A stretch of 64,000 bases of DNA from Rhodanobacteraceae bacterium (GTDB lineage Bacteria; Pseudomonadota; Gammaproteobacteria; Xanthomonadales; SZUA-5), in contig JACKOW010000007.1 in the NCBI GenBank assembly GCA_024234055.1, forward strand, positions 62,001 through 126,000, in the 5' to 3' direction. Made by a program: the position numbers and the translations under genes. Positions 1 through 7,758 of this stretch are shown in pieces (position 1 is the stretch's first letter; the number at the start of each line of letters is the position of its first letter). Under the pieces are notes generated by a model. It searched no databases. It was not told the DNA's origin and was given only the letters and a program-made list of their open reading frames with translations.

Positions 1-947
1 TGCTCGATCGTGGCCATATCGAGTCCGGGCAGTTGGAACTGCAGCTGCGCCCGGCCAGTCTGGCGCGCATGGTGACTACCGTGCAGCAGCTGTACCTGCC
101 GAGGGCGCGGGAAAAGGGTCTGAACCTGCGCCTGGATCTGAGCCCCGACTTGCCAGAAGCTGTCATGCTGGACGTGGAACGCCTGCAGCAGGTACTCAGC
201 AATCTGATCGGGAACAGCCTGAAGTTCACCGAGAAGGGCGAGGTTTGTCTGGGTGTCAAATTGATCAGTGCGCCACAGGAGGTGCCGGCCCGGGTGCGAT
301 TCAGCGTGCGCGACAGCGGCCCGGGTATCGATGCCGATGAAATTGGCACGCTGTTCGAACCCTTCGCCCGGGGTCGGGCGGGGCAGCGACACCGGGCTGG
401 CGTGGGCCTGGGTCTGGCCATCTCCTCGGACCTGGTCAGGCTGATGGGCGGGGAGATCCGGGCCGAGAGTACGCCCGGCGACGGCGCCTGCTTCCAGTTC
501 ACGCTCTCCCTGCAACCGTGCGCCGAAGCGGCGGCAGAGACGCCGCCACAAGGGCTGCGACGGGAATCAGGGATGGCGGTGCTGGTGGTGGATGATGATG
601 AAGACGTCTCCTTGACCCTGCGCAGTCAGCTCGAAGTTCTGGGCTGCAGGGTGGATGTGGCCAATTGCTCGCGCGATGCACGCAGCAAGGTGGCGGTCAG
701 CCATTACGATCTGGTGTTGCTCGACGTGGAGTTGCCGGACGGACAAGGACCGGATCTGGCTCAATCGCTGCGCCTGTCCGAGCCGAACCTGCACCATAGC
801 CGCTTTGCCATCGTTTCCGGCCATCAGGCGCCCAAGGTGCTGCCGGCAGGCGTCGACGAATGGTTGTGCAAGCCGGTGCGGCTGGATCGACTGAACACCC
901 TGCTGGCTCACACCGGCGCCGCAAGTGCCGCCGACCGCGCGGCTTGA
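1..947 (+). CDS. Hybrid sensor histidine kinase, C-terminal part (5' end outside window)
   Basis: The reading frame is open from base 3, so the gene begins before the window. The first visible residues (LDRGHIESGQL) are the typical linker just after the phospho-accepting helix, so the H box lies upstream. The HATPase domain follows, with N box NLIGNSLKF, G1 DSGPGID and G2 GVGLGLAIS. From about residue 190 of the visible part there is a receiver domain (VLVVDDDEDV, phospho-Asp in LVLLDVELPDG, Lys in CKP). It is therefore a hybrid kinase with a C-terminal receiver, which usually passes phosphate to an Hpt protein or uses the receiver for feedback. The input domain and the signal cannot be seen. 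The gene ends 4 nt from the convergent smr-type gene. Confidence 0.9.
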   Translation, partial: LDRGHIESGQLELQLRPASLARMVTTVQQLYLPRAREKGLNLRLDLSPDLPEAVMLDVERLQQVLSNLIGNSLKFTEKGEVCLGVKLISAPQEVPARVRFSVRDSGPGIDADEIGTLFEPFARGRAGQRHRAGVGLGLAISSDLVRLMGGEIRAESTPGDGACFQFTLSLQPCAEAAAETPPQGLRRESGMAVLVVDDDEDVSLTLRSQLEVLGCRVDVANCSRDARSKVAVSHYDLVLLDVELPDGQGPDLAQSLRLSEPNLHHSRFAIVSGHQAPKVLPAGVDEWLCKPVRLDRLNTLLAHTGAASAADRAA

Positions 948-951
948 TCGA

Positions 952-1521
952 TCACGGTTTGGGAGCCTGCAGCAGCGCAATCACCGCGCCGGTGCCGCCA
1001 TCCTGCGGTCTGGCCGAGGTGTATCCGATCACATCGGCACGTTGGCGCAGCACGCGATCAGTCATGGCCTTGATGACACTGCCCGATTCGGAGTTCCTGG
1101 CCTTGCCATGCACGATGCGCACGCAGCGATGACGATCACGTCGGCATTCCGCCAGAAAGCGGCTGAGCAGGGCGCGCGCTTCGGGAACCCGCAGATGGTG
1201 CAGATCCAGTTCCGCCTCGATGACAAACTGTCCGCGGCGCAGTTGCCGGAGCAGCTTTGGCGGGTAGCCCTCCTGCAGGTGAGCGAGCACCTCACCGCTG
1301 GATAGCCCGATCAGGGCCATATCGTCCGAGAGCAGTTCTGCCAGTACCTGGCGCTCATCCGCCTGCGACAGTCGCGGCTCAGGTTCGGGCAGAGGGCGGC
1401 TTGATCGTGCTGGATCATCCTGAGTCGGCAATGCCCGCACTGGCCCTATGGCTTGGCGAAACAGGGCCGCATCATCCAGTTCAGGCTCGGGTGGAAGCGG
1501 CAATTTGCGCTGTTTGCTCAC
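952..1521 (-). CDS. smrA: Smr domain protein (SmrA/YdaL type)
   Basis: About 189 residues. The C-terminal half is an Smr domain: the LDLHHLRVPEA segment (usual form LDLHG), then IVHGKARNSE where most members have HGKG, then a GGTGAVIALL end. The N-terminal third is proline- and acid-rich, as in stand-alone SmrA proteins. Smr domains are nicking or structure-specific endonucleases related to the MutS2 C terminus. The role of SmrA in gammaproteobacteria is not settled. A GTG start is chosen because AGGA lies five bases upstream; an ATG 36 bases further upstream also exists but lacks a ribosome site. It is transcribed divergently from surE across 58 bases. The H for G change in LDLHG is worth noting. 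Confidence 0.85.
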   Translation of the reverse strand: MSKQRKLPLPPEPELDDAALFRQAIGPVRALPTQDDPARSSRPLPEPEPRLSQADERQVLAELLSDDMALIGLSSGEVLAHLQEGYPPKLLRQLRRGQFVIEAELDLHHLRVPEARALLSRFLAECRRDRHRCVRIVHGKARNSESGSVIKAMTDRVLRQRADVIGYTSARPQDGGTGAVIALLQAPKP

Positions 1522-1579
1522 ATCAGTCCTGTCGAGCGACGGCGTTGCTATTATCACTGGTTGGTCCTAGAGAGTTCGT

Positions 1580-2332
1580 ATGCACGTTCTGATCAGCAAC
1601 GATGATGGCGTAGACGCCCCAGGCATCCAGATTCTGGCTGAACACCTGGCCACAATTGGTCGTGTCAGCGTGGTCGCGCCCGATCGAGACCGCAGCGGCG
1701 CCAGCAATTCGCTGACCCTCGATCAGCCGATCCGAGTAGTGCAACTGCCCGACGGGCGCTATCGCGTGGCCGGCACGCCGACCGACTGCGTGCATCTGGC
1801 ACTGGCGGGACTGCTCGACGCCGATCCGGCCATCGTGGTTTCCGGCATCAACAATTCCGCCAATCTGGGCGATGACGTGCTCTATTCGGGCACGGTCGCC
1901 GCGGCCATGGAAGGGCGATTTCTGGGTTTGCCGGCGATTGCCGTGTCGCTGGTCACCAAGGATCATCAGGGCCAGCACTACAACACCGCGGCCAGCGCCG
2001 CTGTCAGGATCGTCTCGCGCCTGCTGGAAGATCCGCTGCCGGCCGACACCATTCTCAACGTCAACGTACCCGATCGCCCCTGGAGCGACATCCGGGGATT
2101 CGAGGTCACGCGCCTGGGTCATCGTCATCGCTCCGAACCCTGCATCGCCCAGAGCGATCCGCGCGGACGGCCCATCTACTGGATAGGTCCCGCCGGTCCC
2201 GAACAGGACGCCGGACCGGGCACCGATTTTCACGCCGTCAGGGCCGGATACATCTCTATCACTCCGATCACCGTGGACCTCACGCGCTACACCGCGCTGG
2301 AAAAGGTGGCCAGTTGGGTGAGCACACTGTGA
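1580..2332 (+). CDS. surE: 5'/3'-nucleotidase SurE
   Basis: 250 residues, normal for the family. The N terminus has the metal-binding ISNDDGVDAPG motif (Asp8, Asp9). It is followed by the APDRDRSGASNS loop that supplies the metal-ligand Ser, and the signature SGINNSANLGDD...YSGTV with the metal-binding Asn. SurE hydrolyses nucleoside 5'- and 3'-monophosphates and short polyphosphates in the cytoplasm and is linked to stationary-phase survival. It is the first gene of a surE-pcm-nlpD unit. Its stop codon overlaps the pcm start as GTGA, which indicates translational coupling. Confidence 0.97.
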   Translation: MHVLISNDDGVDAPGIQILAEHLATIGRVSVVAPDRDRSGASNSLTLDQPIRVVQLPDGRYRVAGTPTDCVHLALAGLLDADPAIVVSGINNSANLGDDVLYSGTVAAAMEGRFLGLPAIAVSLVTKDHQGQHYNTAASAAVRIVSRLLEDPLPADTILNVNVPDRPWSDIRGFEVTRLGHRHRSEPCIAQSDPRGRPIYWIGPAGPEQDAGPGTDFHAVRAGYISITPITVDLTRYTALEKVASWVSTL

Positions 2333-3012
2333 TCAGACGCTATCAGTCGCCCATTCCGGTAGAGGCCCAGGGCGTGGGCATGACCTCCCAGCGCGCGCGC
2401 GATCGCCTGGTCGAGCGGCTGAAAGCCCAGAAGATCAGCGATCCGCGGGTGCTGGAAGTGATCGGACGTGTGCCGAGACACCTGTTTGTCGATGAGGCGC
2501 TGGCCAGTCGCGCCTACGAGGACACGGCGCTGCCCATCGGCATGGCGCAGACCATCTCGCAACCCTACGTCGTGGCCCTGATGACCGCGGCGCTGCTGCG
2601 AGACGGCGTGCCGAAGAAGGTGCTCGAGATCGGCACCGGATCGGGCTATCAGGCCGCAGTGCTGGCGGAACTGGTGCCGGAAGTGCATACCGTGGAGCGT
2701 ATCGATGAATTACTGCGCCAGGCACGTAAACGCTTTCGACATCTGGGGTACAAGAACATCCGTTCGAAACACGACGATGGCAATATCGGGTGGCGTGAGA
2801 ATGCGCCCTTCGACGCACTGATCGTGACCGCAGCCAGGGACGCACTGGATCCCGAACTGCTGTCGCAGATCGAAATTGGAGGCGTGGCTGTGGCCCCGCT
2901 GGGCCCGGCTGGGCAACAAAGTCTGATACGCATGGTTCGGGGGACGGAAGGATGGTCGAAGGAGAATCTGGGCGCGGTGAGCTTCGTTCCGCTGGTGCGA
3001 GGCGTGCTGTGA
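2329..3012 (+). CDS. pcm: Protein-L-isoaspartate O-methyltransferase
   Basis: 227 residues from the GTG that overlaps the surE stop. This start keeps an N-terminal extension before MTSQRARDRLVERL, which is the form I recall from xanthomonads; an internal ATG at 2380 would give a shorter protein. The SAM-binding motif is VLEIGTGSGYQAAVLAEL, preceded by VPRHLFVDEALASRAYEDTA and the TISQPYVVA segment typical of PCMT. The enzyme methylates isoaspartyl residues in aged proteins so that they can be repaired to aspartate. Its stop codon again overlaps the next start (nlpD) as GTGA, so three genes are coupled in series. Confidence 0.97.
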   Translation: MIRRYQSPIPVEAQGVGMTSQRARDRLVERLKAQKISDPRVLEVIGRVPRHLFVDEALASRAYEDTALPIGMAQTISQPYVVALMTAALLRDGVPKKVLEIGTGSGYQAAVLAELVPEVHTVERIDELLRQARKRFRHLGYKNIRSKHDDGNIGWRENAPFDALIVTAARDALDPELLSQIEIGGVAVAPLGPAGQQSLIRMVRGTEGWSKENLGAVSFVPLVRGVL

Positions 3013-4091
3013 ATCGCGCACTTGGGGCGGGTTGGATCTGTGCTGCGCTGATACTGGCGGGGTGCCAGCAATCGGTGATGGTTCGTCCTGCGCCCTCCGT
3101 GGACCGCAACGAACGCCCAGTCCAAAGCAGTCCCTCGTCCTCTTCAGATGCCGGAGCCAGCTACACCGTGCAAGCGGGCGACACGCTGTACAAGATCTCT
3201 GTTCAGTACGGGGTGGACTATCGGGATCTGGCGCGCTGGAACGACATCTCTGCGCCGTACACGATCTACCCAAAGCAGGTTCTGCGAGTCGGTGCCCGCA
3301 GCGGCGAGGCTGAACCGGTGATCGCAGCCACTGCGCCAAAGCCTTCGACTGCCACCGTCAGCGCATCGGCGCCGAAGCCACCCGCGGGGGCCGATCGTGT
3401 GGGTTCAGCCGCCGTTTCGAGCGGCACGCAGGCGTCTCCCGGCTATGATGCCAATCTGGGTGTGACCCTGCCCGAGGGGGCCGAACCGATCTCCACCGAC
3501 CCAAGTTCGACGAGCGCGCCGGTGTTCCAGCCGGAAGTGCCGACCGTGGCAGCCACCGCGCCGCCCGCCGCGGCCAGCGCCGCCGCCCAGACCGTCACCA
3601 CCTCCGCGACTGCCGCCACGACTGCTGCTGCACCGATCGCGAGCAGTCCTGCAGCAGCGACAGCACCGTCGGCAGCGGCTGCAACGCCCCCGGCCAGCGT
3701 TGCAGCGGCCCGGCCGAGTGCGGCCGGTTGGATCTGGCCCACCAGTGGCAAGGTCGTGGTGACCTACGCCAACGGCGATCCAACTCGGCAGGGCATTGAT
3801 ATTGCAGGGGAATTGGGGCAACCAGTCGTTGCAGCCCGGGATGGTGAAGTGGTCTACAGTGGGGCCGGGCTGATTGGCTATGGCGAGCTGGTGATCGTCA
3901 AGCACTCGCCCGAACTGCTGTCTGCTTACGGACATAATCGCACCCGTCTGGTCAAGGAAGGCGACAAGGTCAAGGCCGGCCAGACGATCGCCGAAATGGG
4001 CAAGAGCTCCAGCAATCGGGTGCTGCTGCACTTCGAAGTGCGCAAGAACGGCAAGCCGGTCGACCCGATGCCCTTGCTGCCGGCGCGCTGA
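3009..4091 (+). CDS. nlpD: NlpD-type lipoprotein: LysM plus degenerate LytM (M23) domain
   Basis: 360 residues from a GTG overlapping the pcm stop. The N terminus is a lipoprotein signal with lipobox LAGC (Cys19). A LysM domain follows (YTVQAGDTLYKIS...YPKQVLRV, about residues 52-95), then a long Ala/Thr/Pro-rich linker of about 130 residues, then a C-terminal M23/LytM domain. The catalytic positions are degenerate: QGIDIAG lacks the usual first His and LLHFEVR lacks the second His of HxH, as in E. coli NlpD. I infer an activator of a periplasmic amidase in septal peptidoglycan splitting, not an endopeptidase. In many gammaproteobacteria rpoS follows nlpD; here a repeat cluster follows instead. 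Confidence 0.93.
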   Translation: MNRALGAGWICAALILAGCQQSVMVRPAPSVDRNERPVQSSPSSSSDAGASYTVQAGDTLYKISVQYGVDYRDLARWNDISAPYTIYPKQVLRVGARSGEAEPVIAATAPKPSTATVSASAPKPPAGADRVGSAAVSSGTQASPGYDANLGVTLPEGAEPISTDPSSTSAPVFQPEVPTVAATAPPAAASAAAQTVTTSATAATTAAAPIASSPAAATAPSAAAATPPASVAAARPSAAGWIWPTSGKVVVTYANGDPTRQGIDIAGELGQPVVAARDGEVVYSGAGLIGYGELVIVKHSPELLSAYGHNRTRLVKEGDKVKAGQTIAEMGKSSSNRVLLHFEVRKNGKPVDPMPLLPAR

Positions 4092-4139
4092 GGCCTGAAT
4101 TGACGGTACTGCAATCCTGACGCGACTCACGAATCCTGC

Positions 4140-4246
4140 AGGAGCGCCCCTGCGGCGCGACCTTCGAGGCACGAGTCCGGTAGGAGCGCCCTTGCGGCGC
4201 GACCTTCGAGGCACGAGTCCGGTAGGAGCGCCCTTGCGGCGCGACC
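4140..4246. repeat. Tandem 42-bp repeat, 2.5 copies
   Basis: Units start at 4140, 4182 and 4224. The first two are full 42-base copies differing at about one base, and the third stops after 23 bases. Each unit contains AGGAGCGCC and GGCGCGACC separated by a few bases, which form a short hairpin. This resembles the GTAGGAGCGGC...GCCGCGACC interspersed palindromes of Xanthomonadales. It lies just downstream of nlpD and could be part of its 3' end. Confidence 0.85.
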
Positions 4247-4421
4247 GGCATCGCCAGAATCCGGCCCTGAGGCAGGCCGTGGCCACAAGCTGGACACAGC
4301 GAACGCAAGGGACAAACAGAGAGAACACGAAGAAGAGCGTTCAGATCGTGGAGATGCCCCGAAAAGATCGTTGTTTCGGGCCCGATTTCTTCGGCCAGCC
4401 GCAGAAAGCGTGGGACAATCC

Positions 4422-4475
4422 GGCGTCATTGCGAGCCACCTCTGTCGGCCCGAAACTGCTCACGGGCGATGACCC
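4422..4475. repeat. Dispersed 55-base block, copy A
   Basis: Begins GGCGTCATTGCGAGCCACC and includes TCGGCCCGA. A second copy starts at 6471; by eye about 44 of 55 positions match. Both copies lie directly beside a palindromic repeat (4481-4565 here, 6523-6606 there), so the block may be the remnant of a larger composite element. Confidence 0.7.
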
Positions 4476-4480
4476 CCCCG

Positions 4481-4565
4481 GCGTCATTGCGAGCATAGCG
4501 AAGCAATCCAGGGATGTACGGCACTACCCTGGATTGCTTCGTCGCTGCGCTCCTCGCAATGACGC
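4481..4565. repeat. GTCATTGCGAG-type palindromic element
   Basis: The left arm 4481-4513 begins GCGTCATTGCGAG and contains GCGAAGCAATCCAGGG. The right arm 4527-4565 is its reverse complement with a few extra bases, around a 13-base loop. This is the GTCATTGCGAGCGAAGCGAAGCAATC family found in many unrelated bacterial genomes. A decayed second copy follows at about 4595-4650 (GAGCGCAGCGAAGCAATCCAG, later GGATTGCTCC). The stretch 4092-4661 holds only repeats, and I see no gene in it. Confidence 0.85.
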
Positions 4566-4661
4566 ATCAACAACTTGCGATATGGGTTCATGGAGAGCGC
4601 AGCGAAGCAATCCAGAAGCTAAGTTGCACATCACCGGATTGCTCCTTCACTGCCAGCCGCG

Positions 4662-5603
4662 ATGAACATCTACACCAGCGATCAATTCGTGCTGCCGCTT
4701 CCCGAGGGACATCGCTTTCCGATGTCCAAGTATCGGCTGCTGCGCGAAGCGGTTGAGCGGAGGGCGTCGGGGTGGGGCGCGCAGATGCTGGAGGCCCCAC
4801 GTGCCGATGATCTTGCGGTGCTGCGCGTGCACACGCCAGAGTACCTGGCCAAGGTGCGCGATGGCGAGCTCAGCCCTGCCGAGCAACGCCGCATCGGCTT
4901 TCCGTGGTCGCCGGCCATGGCCGAGCGCACCCGACGGGTGTCCGGCGCCAGCATGGCGGCCCTGGAGACTGCGATTCGGGGCAAGAGAGTCGGCATCAAC
5001 CTGGCCGGTGGCACCCATCATGCCTTTGCCGACCACGGCGCCGGTTACTGCATCTTCAATGACAGTGTCATCGCGGCGCGACACGTGCAGGCCCTGGGCT
5101 TGATCGAGCGGGTGTTGATCGTCGATCTGGACGTGCACCAGGGCAACGGCACGGCAGCGATCTGTCAGGACGATCCGAGCATCTACACTTTCTCGATGCA
5201 TGGTGCCCGCAATTACCCGGCCGTCAAGCCGCGCGGCGACCTCGACGTGGAGCTGCCGAGCGGCACCGCCGACGGCGAGTACCTGCGCCTGCTGGAACTC
5301 AATCTGGCCTATGCCCAGTCCCGATCACGCGCCCAGGCCGTCATCTACCTGGCAGGCGCCGATCCTTTCGAGGGCGACAAACTCGGCCTGCTGGCCATCA
5401 GCAAGGCCGGTTTGCGGCGGCGTGACCAGCTGGTGTTCGAGCATTGTCGACGATATCGGCTGCCGGTAGCCGTCAGCATGGCCGGCGGCTACGCGCCGGA
5501 TGTGGCCGATATCGTCGACATTCACCTGGCGACCATCGAAGCGGCTGCGCGGTTGGCACAATCGGTCGAGGAGATCGACGGTCAGCGACCGTCGCCCGCA
5601 TAG
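4662..5603 (+). CDS. Histone deacetylase family / acetoin-utilisation-like Zn hydrolase
   Basis: 313 residues in the arginase/deacetylase fold. The motifs appear in order: GGTHHAFADHGAGYCIFND (paired catalytic His), VDLDVHQGNGT (Zn-ligand Asp and His), YLAGADPFEGDKLG (third Zn-ligand Asp) and SMAGGYAPD (GGY catalytic-Tyr motif). All catalytic positions are present, so it should be active on an acylated amine. The substrate cannot be read from sequence; bacterial members act on acetyl-lysine, acetylpolyamines or acetoin-related compounds. The ATG has no clear Shine-Dalgarno. The gene stands alone between repeat clusters and is convergent with the Sel1 protein 16 nt away. Confidence 0.9.
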   Translation: MNIYTSDQFVLPLPEGHRFPMSKYRLLREAVERRASGWGAQMLEAPRADDLAVLRVHTPEYLAKVRDGELSPAEQRRIGFPWSPAMAERTRRVSGASMAALETAIRGKRVGINLAGGTHHAFADHGAGYCIFNDSVIAARHVQALGLIERVLIVDLDVHQGNGTAAICQDDPSIYTFSMHGARNYPAVKPRGDLDVELPSGTADGEYLRLLELNLAYAQSRSRAQAVIYLAGADPFEGDKLGLLAISKAGLRRRDQLVFEHCRRYRLPVAVSMAGGYAPDVADIVDIHLATIEAAARLAQSVEEIDGQRPSPA

Positions 5604-5619
5604 TGGGCAGGGCGATCGG

Positions 5620-6339
5620 CTATTCCCGCGCCGACGACTCCGACGCGTCCTCGGTGGTCACTGCCCCCACTTCCACGCGGCCGCGGTAGGGCTCCTGCCA
5701 CAGCTGATCCTGCCACTCGAAGTACTGCTCGGGCTGCCAGAACTTGTCGCTGTAATACTGTTCGGCATCGAGACTGATCCAGTTGCCATTGCCCGGCAGC
5801 AGCACGGTGAGTGCGCCCTTGAAGCCGGTGCGGCTGCCGGTGGTGCCGCGGCGACCCTTGTTGATGGTCTTCTCCAGGCGCGGCTTGGCCACCTCGTCAC
5901 CGTAGTCGGCATAGACCTGCTGACCAATCTCCAGCGCCCGCTTCTGTTCTTCGGGGCTGAGCTCGGACCAGTAGTGCTCACGCACCGCGAGGAAATCCTT
6001 GTAGCCGCGTTCAGCCGCCAGATCCATCCAGGCATAGGCCGCGGCCCGGTCCACGGGCGTGCCTTCGCCCTTCCAGTACATCTCGGCCACCAGCGCCTGT
6101 GAGCCCTTGTCGGCATAGCGCGCCGAGCGCTTGAGGGCTTCCAGCGCCAGATCCAGGCGACCATCCTCGTAGTGGCCCAGCCCCTCCTTGCGCCAGCGCA
6201 GGTCCGGGTGATACTGCAGAAAACCCTCTGAAGCCGCCGCCACATGGGCAGGGTCGGGTGCCGAATTGGCGGCCTGTGCAGCCGCACAGGCGCCGATACT
6301 CAAGGCGATGGCAGCGACGATCGGATGGAGCTGCTTCAT
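5620..6339 (-). CDS. Exported Sel1-like repeat protein
   Basis: 239 residues. There is a Sec signal peptide (hydrophobic stretch to about residue 23, AAAQAA end). A helical repeat region follows, with Sel1-type units ALEALKRSARYADKGSQALVAEMYWKGEG and DRAAAYAWMDLAAERGYKDF, then a C-terminal part without a recognised fold. Sel1 repeats are protein-interaction solenoids, and the likely location is the periplasm. I cannot assign a partner. The gene is followed by a convergent deacetylase gene and preceded by a repeat-rich gap. Confidence 0.75.
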   Translation of the reverse strand: MKQLHPIVAAIALSIGACAAAQAANSAPDPAHVAAASEGFLQYHPDLRWRKEGLGHYEDGRLDLALEALKRSARYADKGSQALVAEMYWKGEGTPVDRAAAYAWMDLAAERGYKDFLAVREHYWSELSPEEQKRALEIGQQVYADYGDEVAKPRLEKTINKGRRGTTGSRTGFKGALTVLLPGNGNWISLDAEQYYSDKFWQPEQYFEWQDQLWQEPYRGRVEVGAVTTEDASESSARE

Positions 6340-6470
6340 GTCGACTTCCTCATGCGCTCAATTGATGACGGTTTGTAAAGACGGTTGACAGTCTCCACTA
6401 GTTGCAGCCCAGAGCATGGCGATACAGATATTGACATTCATGTGCCAGAAGGCGGGATGAGGGGCAGGAG

Positions 6471-6525
6471 GGCGTCAATGCGAGCCACCCGTATCGGCCC
6501 GACACTACGCACAGGCCGTGATCCC
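6471..6525. repeat. Dispersed 55-base block, copy B
   Basis: Second copy of the block at 4422, beginning GGCGTCAATGCGAGCCACC and ending ATCCC where the palindrome at 6523 starts. The junction between block and palindrome is nearly seamless. Confidence 0.7.
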
Positions 6526-6606
6526 TGTGGGAGCGGACTCCGTCCGCGATCGATCCAGCGACGGACTTGAAGGTCCCGGATCGCGGCTGAAGCCGCTCCC
6601 ACAGGG
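6523..6606. repeat. REP-type inverted pair (GTGGGAGCGG family)
   Basis: The left arm 6523-6551 starts CCCTGTGGGAGCGG and ends CGCGATC. The right arm 6579-6606 reads GATCGCGG...CCGCTCCCACAGGG. The two arms are reverse complements except in the central four or five bases. It sits between the Sel1 gene and the end of the motB-like gene, so it may act as a 3' hairpin for the latter. The same family occurs inside imuB at 26429-26507. Confidence 0.88.
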
Positions 6607-6627
6607 TTCATGGCCCTCGCGCCCCCG

Positions 6628-7758
6628 CTACCGATTCGTCAACTGAATCTCGATACGTCGGTTGATGGCGTAGGCCACAGGTGTGTCAGCCGGATCCAGC
6701 GGCTGGAACTCACCGAAACCGTTCGCCGCCAGTCGGTGGGCCGGGATGCCGGAGACCACCAGATGTTTGACGATGGCGACGGCGCGGGCCGTGGACAGTT
6801 CCCAATTCGACGGAAATCGTGCGGTATTGATCGGGCGCTTGTCGGTATGGCCGTCAATGCGCAGCACCCAGTCGATGTCCTTGGGGATCTCGGCGGTGAC
6901 TTCCTTCAGCGTTTGCGCCAGCTGATCCAGGCGCTGTTGCGCGGCCGGGGTCAGCTCGTCACTGCCGGAGCCGAACAGCAGCTCCGATTGCACCACGAAG
7001 CGGTCGCCGACGATCTGGATATCGCTGCGGTTGCCGAGAATGGTGCGCAGCTTGCCGAAGAAATCGGAACGGTAGCGCTGCAACTCGTTGACCTTGTTCG
7101 CCAGCGCGAGGTTCAACTCCTTGCCCAGCTCTTCGATGCGCACATCCTTGGCTTTGGCCTGGGCCTTGGCCAGATCCAGCGCCGAGGACAATTCGGCCAA
7201 TTGGGTGCGCAGCGCGGCCATCTGCCGGTTCAGCAACTCCACCTGGGCGGCCGACTTGGCCGAAAGCTCGGTCTGAGTGGCGAGTTTGTTCTGATTTTCC
7301 TCCAACTCCGCCAACTTCGAGGCGATCTCGCTTTCCAGCTGCCGCCGCAGTTCGGCCAGCGCGTTGATGTCGGCAGTCAGTTTCGCGACTTCGGCTTCGC
7401 TGCCTTCCAACTGGGCCTGGGTCTGGGTCAGCGTGGCGCTGGTGCTGTCCAGATTGAGCCGCAGGGCATCGCGCTCGCCGCTGGTACTGGCCAGCGAGGC
7501 CGAGAGTTCCTGGATGGAGTTCTCGGCCTTGAGCTTTGCCTCCTTTTCCATCGACAAGGTCTTGGCCAGCTGCGCCAGTTCCAGATTCAGCGCGGCCAGA
7601 GCCTTGTCGCGGCCGCTGAGCGCATCAGACAGCACGAACTGACCGATGGTGAAGATCATCAGCACGAACACCAGCACCATCAACAGCGAGCTCAGGGCGT
7701 CGACAAAGCCCGGCCAGAAATCGATCGAACGGCGGCGACGGGAGGCGAGGGTGCTCAT
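6628..7758 (-). CDS. MotB/OmpA-like peptidoglycan-binding stator partner with long coiled coil
   Basis: 376 residues. A basic N terminus (SRRRRSID) is followed by one membrane helix, WPGFVDALSSLLMVLVFVLM, carrying the Asp expected of MotB/ExbD proton-channel partners. Then comes about 170 residues of Gln/Ala/Leu/Glu-rich coiled coil and a C-terminal OmpA/MotB domain (IDGHTDKRPIN...NWELSTARA...GFGEFQP). The start ATG overlaps the stop of the MotA-like gene as ATGA, so the two are translated together. There are no flagellar genes nearby. It probably forms an ion-driven complex anchored to peptidoglycan, of unknown role. The coiled coil is longer than in flagellar MotB. Confidence 0.85.
   Translation of the reverse strand: MSTLASRRRRSIDFWPGFVDALSSLLMVLVFVLMIFTIGQFVLSDALSGRDKALAALNLELAQLAKTLSMEKEAKLKAENSIQELSASLASTSGERDALRLNLDSTSATLTQTQAQLEGSEAEVAKLTADINALAELRRQLESEIASKLAELEENQNKLATQTELSAKSAAQVELLNRQMAALRTQLAELSSALDLAKAQAKAKDVRIEELGKELNLALANKVNELQRYRSDFFGKLRTILGNRSDIQIVGDRFVVQSELLFGSGSDELTPAAQQRLDQLAQTLKEVTAEIPKDIDWVLRIDGHTDKRPINTARFPSNWELSTARAVAIVKHLVVSGIPAHRLAANGFGEFQPLDPADTPVAYAINRRIEIQLTNR

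Noticed and set aside
4140..4246. CRISPR-like array
   Set aside because: Units are directly adjacent with no unique spacers and there are no cas genes.
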